From DASYRX01 sp036003845 (GTDB taxonomy: Bacteria > Gemmatimonadota > Gemmatimonadetes > Gemmatimonadales > Gemmatimonadaceae), in the NCBI GenBank assembly GCA_036003845.1, contig DASYRX010000389.1:1-5070 (forward strand): DNA of 5,070 nucleotides. Reading direction: 5' to 3'. Positions 1 through 4,569 of this stretch are shown here, in pieces. Within the stretch, counting starts at the first letter, position 1; every line of letters starts with the position of its first letter. A model generated the notes under the pieces. That model was not told the origin of the DNA, did not search any database, and saw nothing but the letters and a program-made list of their open reading frames with translations. The position numbers and the translations under genes were made by a program.

Positions 1-105
1 GTACGTCAACGTCGCCGCATCATCGGAAAAGTCGCCCGGTTCCAACAGTCGGCGCAAGCTCATCGGTGCGCGTCGTGGTTGACTACGCCTAACGAGCGAC
101 TGATG
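1..105. other. Unresolved left edge, possible partial coding ends
   Basis: No gene can be assigned with confidence here. Three readings stay open. On the minus strand an ATG at 61-63 opens a frame running off the window edge (MSLRRLLEPGDFSDDAATLTY), 42 bases beyond the DUF2182 stop, but it has no visible Shine-Dalgarno. On the plus strand two frames enter from the edge and stop at 80-82 and at 90-92; the second ends ...SSVRVVVDYA with a TAA lying inside the repeated word CCTAACGAG. Third-position GC does not separate the three clearly. DUF2182 genes often have a DUF1326 gene beside them, but the visible minus-strand peptide does not look like a DUF1326 N-terminus. Confidence 0.3.
88..96 (-). 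repeat. CTCGTTAGG word, copy 1
   Basis: An exact nine-base copy, read on the minus strand, lies 10 bases beyond the DUF2182 stop codon. Its TAA (90-92 on plus) would stop one of the plus-strand frames entering from the left edge. The flanking base makes the ten-base word GCCTAACGAG, identical to the context of the SDR stop codon near 4565. Confidence 0.7.
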
Positions 106-945
106 TCATCCGAGCCCGGCCGCTCGCGCGATCAGAAACAATCCTAACGCGATGACGACCGCGCCGACGACTTGCGCGACGCGCTTGCCGGCCGGTACGA
201 CACGTTCGACCGTGATGGCCGCCGACACGAGAATCATCACCCGCAGCTCCATGACTCCAACGGCCAGGAGGATGGCCATGAGACCGGCACAGCACTGGCT
301 GCAGTGAAGTCCGAGTCGCAAGCCATGTCGCCATGCCGTGGCGGCGTGCGCCGGCAAAGTGCGGCCGCGCCCCGGTGCCGCTCTGCAGGCGCCCAGGTGC
401 CGCGCCTTCCACGCGGTGAATTGCAGCGCGCCTGCGAAGAGGATGACCACTCCGACCGCGATCGGAACGACGCGCGCCAGATCCGGCCGCTGCATTGCAG
501 CAGTCGTCAGCGCGATGCCTAACGAAAAAGCGGCCGTTCCGAAGAGTGTCCAGACGAAGAAGTACACCACAGCCACGAGCGCTGTCAGCAGACCGAGGCG
601 CGTCTCGCCTGTTCTGCCCAGCGTCTCGCGATAGCGCGACAGCATCGGCACTAATGACGGCAACATCATCGCCACCATCATCACGATCCACATGCCGAGG
701 AACGACGCGACAGCGCTGAGCCAGGTCTGGCCTGGCATCCGCATCCACGCCATCGACATCGTCCAGCCGCCGGGCATCGACATCCCGTCCACGGAAGACA
801 TGGACGCCCACCTAACGAGCGTTAGCGCCGCGCTGACAACGAAGATCAGTGCCGAGACGCCGAAGAAGGTGCGCTCGGACGCTCGCTCGTAGACCATCCG
901 TGGTGGTGAGATCTTCCCTGTCTCGCTTGCGTCGACCACAGTCAC
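106..945 (-). CDS. DUF2182 predicted metal-binding integral membrane protein
   Basis: This is a 279-residue polytopic inner-membrane protein of the DUF2182 family (COG5486, predicted metal-binding integral membrane protein). Its biochemical role is not established. Hydrophobic segments lie near residues 26-46, 77-102, 118-146, 158-178, 212-246 and 255-276. A Met/Trp-rich stretch (MSMPGGWTMSMAWMRM, about 55-70) precedes the segment MWIVMMVAMMLPSLVPM, which matches the family's conserved MMxxMMLPS core. The second family hallmark is LHCSQCCAGLM (213-223), with Cys215, Cys218 and Cys219 plus His214; Cys187 follows the fourth segment. These Met, Cys and His residues are plausible metal ligands. 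The frame stays open far upstream, but only as a shadow of the DUF899 gene. I chose the GTG at 943-945, eight bases past the DUF899 stop, with AAGGG (958-962) 12 bases upstream. The ATG at 895-897 is an alternative. The spacing implies co-transcription and perhaps coupling with DUF899. Confidence 0.88.
   Translation of the reverse strand: MTVVDASETGKISPPRMVYERASERTFFGVSALIFVVSAALTLVRWASMSSVDGMSMPGGWTMSMAWMRMPGQTWLSAVASFLGMWIVMMVAMMLPSLVPMLSRYRETLGRTGETRLGLLTALVAVVYFFVWTLFGTAAFSLGIALTTAAMQRPDLARVVPIAVGVVILFAGALQFTAWKARHLGACRAAPGRGRTLPAHAATAWRHGLRLGLHCSQCCAGLMAILLAVGVMELRVMILVSAAITVERVVPAGKRVAQVVGAVVIALGLFLIARAAGLG
811..819 (-). repeat. CTCGTTAGG word, copy 2, in an inverted doublet
   Basis: This exact copy lies inside the DUF2182 gene and codes for Leu-Val-Arg there. 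With the adjoining bases 820-825 it forms the inverted pair CTAACG-AG-CGTTAG (812-825), so the core appears head to head with a two-base centre. Confidence 0.75.
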
Positions 946-953
946 GACTTGGC

Positions 954-1736
954 TCAGCCCTTGTCGTACTCGTCGTGCCGGCGCCACCAGACGCCGGTCT
1001 CGTTGCGCCCCTTGGGCGCGCGGTCGAGCCATGGGTACAGGCCCCAAACAGCGTCGAGTCCGCGCGCATAGGTGGAATAGGAGTGGTAGACGACACCATC
1101 CTCGAGCACAAACGCACTCATTCCCGGCCTCTCGCGCGTGTACGTGGCCACGTCGGTTCCGGTCATGAGCGCGTTGTCGCCGACGGGATCTCCCGTCATG
1201 CGCGTCGGAAACCCCTCGCCGCTGCGTTGCTGCCACGCCGGCTCGCGCCAGTAGTTGTATTCGATCCCTTCGCGCTGTTGCTGCTCGGTGAATGAGACGC
1301 TGAAGTCGAAGTTGAATTCGCCGCCGACCGCGGACGCCCAGGGAAATGTCCACCCCATCCGTCGCTTGTACGCCTGCAGCTGCGCGAGTGATGCCCGCGA
1401 CACTGCCATCAGCGTGACGTCGTGGTGGGCCAGGTGGACGACGTATCCGTTGAATCCGTCGGCGATGTTCGAGCACGTCGCACACCCCGCCGTGTAGTCG
1501 GGCCCGAACATGAAGTGGTAGATGAGGAGCTGCGAGCGCCCTCGAAAGAGGTCTGCCAGCGACGCGCTCCCCTCGTCGGTCTCGAATCGATACTCCTTGT
1601 CGATCCTGACCCACGGTAGCTCCTGCCGCTGCCGCGCCAGCTCGTCGCTGTGCCGCGTGAGCTCCTTCTCTGCCTCGAGCAGCTTAAGCCGTGCGCTGAG
1701 CCATTCTTTACGTGAGCCGGTCGCGTGCTTCGTCAT
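954..1736 (-). CDS. DUF899 family thioredoxin-like protein (predicted dithiol-disulfide oxidoreductase)
   Basis: This is a 260-residue cytoplasmic protein of the DUF899 family (COG4312), a thioredoxin-fold group predicted to act as a dithiol-disulfide oxidoreductase; its substrate is unknown. The sequence shows the family pattern: an N-terminal helical stretch (EWLSARLKLLEAEKELTRHSD, about 11-31), the strand block LPWVRIDKEYRFETDEGSASLADLF, then LIYHFMFGPDYTAGCATCSNIADGF (71-95). The last holds a CxxC at Cys85/Cys88, where a thioredoxin active site would sit. Further hallmarks are AHHDVTLMAVSRA, YKRRMGWTFPWAS and EYNYW. There is no signal peptide or membrane segment. The frame extends 19 codons further upstream, but ATG 1734-1736 is preferred: AAAGGAGG (1745-1752) lies eight bases upstream, and homologues begin MTKH. 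It is the first gene of a two-gene minus-strand operon with DUF2182, divergent from the regulator. None of the repeated CGTTAGG words falls in it. Confidence 0.95.
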   Translation of the reverse strand: MTKHATGSRKEWLSARLKLLEAEKELTRHSDELARQRQELPWVRIDKEYRFETDEGSASLADLFRGRSQLLIYHFMFGPDYTAGCATCSNIADGFNGYVVHLAHHDVTLMAVSRASLAQLQAYKRRMGWTFPWASAVGGEFNFDFSVSFTEQQQREGIEYNYWREPAWQQRSGEGFPTRMTGDPVGDNALMTGTDVATYTRERPGMSAFVLEDGVVYHSYSTYARGLDAVWGLYPWLDRAPKGRNETGVWWRRHDEYDKG

Positions 1737-1744
1737 CGCCCATG

Positions 1745-1752
1745 CCTCCTTT
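1745..1752 (-). promoter_or_regulatory. Strong Shine-Dalgarno of the DUF899 gene
   Basis: On the minus strand this reads AAAGGAGG, a near-complete anti-16S match, ending eight bases before the ATG at 1736-1734. It fixes that start over the in-frame ATG 57 bases upstream. It is by far the strongest ribosome-binding site visible in the window, suggesting DUF899 is translated well. Confidence 0.85.
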
Positions 1753-1776
1753 CGAAAGATTCTGCCAACGCCGCAT

Positions 1777-1795
1777 GCATGGCGTGCGGCCATGC
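1777..1795. promoter_or_regulatory. Perfect 7-bp inverted repeat in the divergent intergenic region
   Basis: GCATGGC (1777-1783) and GCCATGC (1789-1795) are exact reverse complements around a five-base centre. An overlapping alternative pair is GCCGCA (1770-1775) with TGCGGC (1785-1790). The site lies 41 bases upstream of the DUF899 ATG and about 70 upstream of the regulator ATG. It could be an operator for the divergently encoded regulator, or a hairpin in the DUF899 leader. A separate 8-bp palindrome, GTCATGAC, lies at 1802-1809. I found no convincing -35/-10 pair on either strand between 1737 and 1864. Confidence 0.45.
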
Positions 1796-1864
1796 GCTTT
1801 CGTCATGACATACATTGTGCGTTGGCGTCGAACTCTGTGAGTGACAAGTGTGGCGTGATTCCCG

Positions 1865-3085
1865 ATGGATTCGCTGATCACCGCCGCGGCGCGCGCACTC
1901 GCAGCAGGTGATCCGCTCGGCGCACTCAAGCGCGTCGCGTTGCGTGACGACGCGCCGGCCCTCGCGCTTCGAGGCATCGCCATGGCACAGCTCGGCGATC
2001 TCGTTAGGGCCAAGGCGCTGTTACGAAGCGCCGAGCGCGCTTTCGGACCTAACGAGGCCGTCGCCCGCGCGAGATGCATCGTCGCCGAAGCCGAGGTCGC
2101 GCTCGCCTCGCGTGACCTGGCCTGGCGGGAGAAAGCGCTGGACGACGCACGGTCCACGCTCGAAGAGCACGGCGACTTGGCGAACGCCGTGCATGCACGG
2201 TACCTCGAAATCCGGCGGCTGCTCCTCATTGGGCGTATCGACGAAGCCGAGCGCAGGCTTGCCGAACAAGATCACCTGCCCATTTCGCCTGCGTTGCGAA
2301 CCATCCGCGAGCTGGTGATTGCGGGGATCGCCATCCGCCGACTCCAGACGAAGGCGGCGCGCGCCGCGCTCGCTCGGGCGGATCGCGCAGCTCGTGAGGC
2401 ACACATCCCTGCGCTTACGGCGGAGGTGGAAAGCACACGGTTTGTTTTGAAAACGCCGGCAGCCCGCTTGATTGCGAATGGCGAGGAGCGGCCGCTCCTT
2501 CTCGAGGACGTTGAAGCGCTGCTGGCGTCGAAGGCGCTCGTCGTCGACGCGTTGCGCAACGGCGTGCGTGATTCACGGACCGTCGTGTCGCTGGCTACGC
2601 GTCCGGTGTTGTTCGCACTCGCCCGCGCGCTGGGCGAGGCGTGGCCCGGAGACGTGTCGAGAGAAATGCTCCTTGCGCGAGCGTTCGGAGCGAAGTTCTC
2701 CGACGACTCGCATCGCGCGCGGTTGCGAGTGGAGGTCGGTCGCCTTCGCAAGAAGCTGAAGCTGCTGATAAGCGTGAGCGCTACAGATCGGGGTTTTGAA
2801 CTGAAGCCGCGCACCGCGCGCGAGGTCGTGGTGCTGGCGCGTCCCGTCGAAGAGGAGCACGCGTCTGTGCTCGCGCTCCTCACCGATGGAGAAGCGTGGT
2901 CCAGCTCGGCCCTGGCGCTGGCGCTTGGAACGAGCCAGCGCAGCGTTCAGCGGGCGCTCGACTCGCTTGCGGCGGCAGGCAAGGTGCACTCGTTAGGCCA
3001 CGGGCGGGCCCGTCGCTGGGTGACGCCGCCGCTTCCCGGATTCACGACCGCATTGTTACTCCTCGCTCCATTGCCAACCGGCTAG
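1865..3085 (+). CDS. Helical-repeat (TPR-like) / winged-helix / HTH transcriptional regulator
   Basis: This is a 406-residue soluble protein, read as a one-component transcriptional regulator. Residues 1 to about 205 are alanine- and leucine-rich helical hairpins of TPR type (for example ALALRGIAMAQLGDLVRAKALLRSAERAFGP and HARYLEIRRLLLIGRIDEAERRLAE), probably for protein or ligand sensing. Residues 236-314 look like an OmpR/SARP-type winged helix: strand TVVSLATRP, helices around LFALARALGEAWPGDVSREMLLARAF, a basic recognition-like helix RLRVEVGRLRKKLKL, and the wing VSATDRGFELKP. Residues 332-386 form a second DNA-binding unit with a MarR/IclR-like HTH (SSSALALALGTSQRSVQRALDSLAAAGKV) and wing (GHGRARRWVTPP). 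There is no receiver domain or membrane segment. The ATG at 1865 has no clear Shine-Dalgarno, so translation may be weak or leaderless. It is divergent from DUF899, nine bases upstream of the propeller gene. I know similar proteins annotated only as helix-turn-helix proteins; target and signal are unknown. Confidence 0.87.
   Translation: MDSLITAAARALAAGDPLGALKRVALRDDAPALALRGIAMAQLGDLVRAKALLRSAERAFGPNEAVARARCIVAEAEVALASRDLAWREKALDDARSTLEEHGDLANAVHARYLEIRRLLLIGRIDEAERRLAEQDHLPISPALRTIRELVIAGIAIRRLQTKAARAALARADRAAREAHIPALTAEVESTRFVLKTPAARLIANGEERPLLLEDVEALLASKALVVDALRNGVRDSRTVVSLATRPVLFALARALGEAWPGDVSREMLLARAFGAKFSDDSHRARLRVEVGRLRKKLKLLISVSATDRGFELKPRTAREVVVLARPVEEEHASVLALLTDGEAWSSSALALALGTSQRSVQRALDSLAAAGKVHSLGHGRARRWVTPPLPGFTTALLLLAPLPTG
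2000..2008 (+). repeat. CTCGTTAGG word, copy 3
   Basis: This exact copy is inside the regulator gene and reads Leu-Val-Arg in frame, within the helical-repeat region. It lies only 39 bases from copy 4, which faces the other way. Confidence 0.7.
2048..2056 (-). repeat. CTCGTTAGG word, copy 4
   Basis: This exact copy is in the opposite orientation to the regulator gene around it (CCTAACGAG on plus), where it codes for Pro-Asn-Glu. The reading differs from copy 3, so the word is not conserved as a peptide. Confidence 0.7.
2989..2997 (+). repeat. CTCGTTAGG word, copy 5
   Basis: This exact copy is near the 3' end of the regulator gene. It is read in yet another frame (TCG TTA GGC, Ser-Leu-Gly), just before the wing of the C-terminal HTH. 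Confidence 0.7.
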
Positions 3086-3094
3086 GATTAGATC

Positions 3095-3742
3095 ATGAGC
3101 CGGAAGGCCGAGATCGTCCGTGAGTACGGACCGTTTCCGGGAGTGGATCAGGTGCACGGCGTCACATTCGACGGCGAGCACGTGTGGTTCGCTGCCGGCG
3201 GCACCTTGAATGCGCTCGATCCCGCGAGCGGCGAAGTGCGTCGCACGATCGAGGTCGCCGCACATGCCGGAACCGCCTTCGATGGCCGGCATCTCTTTCA
3301 ATTGGCAGAAGATCGAATCCAGAAGATCGATCCCAAGACCGGGCGAGTGCTCTCGACGATTCCGGCGCCTGGTGGCGGCAGTGATTCAGGGCTCGCGTGG
3401 GCCGAAGGGACGCTGTGGGTCGGCGAGTATCGCGGCCGGAAGATCCATCAAGTCGATCCCGACACGGGCGCGATACTTCGAACGATCGAGTCGAACCGTT
3501 TCGTCACCGGAGTAACCTGGGTCGACGGAGAGCTGTGGCATGCCACGTGGGAAGGCGACGAGAGCGATGTTAGGCGCATCGATCCTCGAACGGGCGAAGT
3601 CCTCGAGAAACTCGAGATGCCTCCTGGAACCGGTGTATCTGGACTGGAGTCCGACGGCGGCGATCGTTTCTTCGCTGGTGGTGGCAGGAGCGGGAAAGTG
3701 CGCGCCGTCCGCCGACCTCGGCGGCGCGAACGCGCACTGTGA
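3095..3742 (+). CDS. YVTN-like beta-propeller protein (glutamine-cyclotransferase-like repeats)
   Basis: This is a 215-residue protein built of five beta-propeller repeats of about 35-40 residues: 21-54, 59-92, 98-133, 138-175 and 182-208. The repeat pattern is G-x-(T/A)-x-D-G-x-x-(L/V)-W followed by I-x-x-I-D-P-x-T-G-x-V-L-x-T-I; clear examples are RIQKIDPKTGRVLSTI and DVRRIDPRTGEVLEKL. Such repeats occur in PQQ/YVTN-type and glutaminyl-cyclase-like propellers, and homologues are often annotated as glutamine cyclotransferase. The protein has no signal peptide, so it is probably cytoplasmic, unlike secreted glutaminyl cyclases. Enzymatic function is not supported; a scaffold or ligand-binding role is equally likely. 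The ATG is nine bases after the regulator stop, with AGGA (3084-3087) seven bases upstream overlapping that stop, so the two genes are very likely co-transcribed and coupled. The C-terminus is a basic tail, RRPRRRERAL. Confidence 0.87.
   Translation: MSRKAEIVREYGPFPGVDQVHGVTFDGEHVWFAAGGTLNALDPASGEVRRTIEVAAHAGTAFDGRHLFQLAEDRIQKIDPKTGRVLSTIPAPGGGSDSGLAWAEGTLWVGEYRGRKIHQVDPDTGAILRTIESNRFVTGVTWVDGELWHATWEGDESDVRRIDPRTGEVLEKLEMPPGTGVSGLESDGGDRFFAGGGRSGKVRAVRRPRRRERAL
3701..3728. repeat. GC-rich inverted repeats at the 3' end of the propeller gene
   Basis: Two nested dyads overlap here. CCGCCGA (3709-3715) pairs with TCGGCGG (3718-3724) around two bases, and CGCGCCG (3701-3707) pairs with CGGCGCG (3722-3728). 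They encode the Arg-rich tail of the propeller and end 11 bases before its stop codon. No T-run follows on the plus strand, so this is not a classical intrinsic terminator, though it could slow polymerase before the convergent gene. The 27-base gap between the two convergent genes (3743-3769) holds no other terminator I can see. Confidence 0.4.
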
Positions 3743-3769
3743 ACGCTCCGACTCAGCCAGGTTCGTAAC

Positions 3770-4525
3770 TCAGTGAGCCGATTCAGGTAGGCAAAGCACG
3801 TCGCGATAGGCACACAGATCGGCGAGCAAGGCCTTCTCGTCGGCGAGGATTCTGGCCGTTTCACTCTGGCCCACCATCTGGATCATGTAGCTCTGCTCCG
3901 CGTTGCCTTGCCTGTCGATGAACGGGTACTGCAGGCTGGCATGGTCGCTGAAACTCGGACGCGCACCGATGTCCTCGTTCGTAACGCCCGGCGCGTAGAA
4001 CATCACGTGAGGCATGGCCATGGTGTGCATCTTCATGTCCGGCGGACCGAGCGCGCGAAACAGCGGCGCAATCATGTAGGAAAGACCAGGCCGAGTCGGC
4101 GCTGAATAGATCTTGCTCCGATAGCGCCGCTCGACCTCCGATTTGATCGCCTCGGCGCTCATCCCCTTCGCGCGAAGTTCGGCGACGTCCATCATGACAC
4201 GTAGGTGCGCCTTCGCGCCCGCGGCGTCATAGCAGAGCGGGATATAGATGTCGTCTCGCAGCTGAAGCTCGGCCCACTCCCAGACGGTTCGTTCCACCAG
4301 GCACGCCAGCCCGTTCGTTCCCTGCCTGGTTAGGCGGTAGCCCTTGGCCGGATCGAGCAGGTAGACGGTCGCCTGGTCGCGCAACCCGGGTGGTAGCGCG
4401 CTGAGCGCGAAGCGCGTTTCGAGCGTAGCCGGCATTTGGTCGAGAGCCACTGTCGCGTGGCTTTGACGCTCGGACGGACCAAGGAGGCCGAGCGTAATCG
4501 TTGTGAGTGCAATTGTCGTCTTCAT
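3770..4525 (-). CDS. Secreted protein of unrecognised family with four cysteines
   Basis: This is a 251-residue protein I cannot place in a named family. The N-terminus looks like a short Sec signal peptide (MKTTIALTTITLGLLG, with possible cleavage after SHA near residue 24), so a periplasmic or extracellular location is likely. The mature part has four cysteines (Cys75, Cys98, Cys238, Cys245) that could form two disulfides, and no further membrane segment. Notable stretches are LACLVERTVWEWAELQLRDDIYIPLCYD (73-100), a charged helix near 113-139, PPDMKMHTMAMPHVMFYAPG (161-180) with many Met and His, and FSDHASLQYPFID (192-204). The C-terminus is helical (SETARILADEKALLADLCAYRDVLC). The ATG at 4523-4525 has only a weak upstream GAG. 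It lies 39 bases downstream of the SDR gene on the same strand, so the two may share a transcript, and it is convergent with the propeller gene. Confidence 0.8.
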   Translation of the reverse strand: MKTTIALTTITLGLLGPSERQSHATVALDQMPATLETRFALSALPPGLRDQATVYLLDPAKGYRLTRQGTNGLACLVERTVWEWAELQLRDDIYIPLCYDAAGAKAHLRVMMDVAELRAKGMSAEAIKSEVERRYRSKIYSAPTRPGLSYMIAPLFRALGPPDMKMHTMAMPHVMFYAPGVTNEDIGARPSFSDHASLQYPFIDRQGNAEQSYMIQMVGQSETARILADEKALLADLCAYRDVLCLPESAH

Positions 4526-4560
4526 GTCATTGTGCTCTGTGTTTTTCTCGTTGACCGTGT

Positions 4561-4569
4561 CTCGTTAGG
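4561..4569 (+). repeat. CTCGTTAGG word, copy 6, at the SDR stop codon
   Basis: On the minus strand this reads GCC TAA CGAG, in which TAA (4567-4565) is the stop codon of the SDR gene. The ten-base word, including the extra C at 4570, is identical to the one at 87-96. Confidence 0.75.

Noticed and set aside
89..811. Open minus-strand frame of 240 codons over DUF2182
   Set aside because: Its Arg/Asp-rich composition is typical of a shadow frame; the DUF2182 frame has membrane segments and family motifs.
946..1614. Upstream extension of the DUF2182 frame, making an open frame of 502 codons
   Set aside because: This part overlaps the DUF899 gene in another frame on the same strand. Its translation is Arg-rich and low in structure, whereas DUF899 matches its family over the full length.
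827..1999. Absence of the CGTTAGG word over DUF899 and the intergenic region as a sign of recent transfer
   Set aside because: At the density seen elsewhere only about two to three copies would be expected here, so a gap of this size is not significant. DUF899 codon use looks like its neighbours.
2272..2883. Long minus-strand frame of 203 codons antisense to the regulator
   Set aside because: It is Ser/Arg-rich, a shadow of a GC-rich codon pattern, with no recognisable domain or ribosome-binding site.
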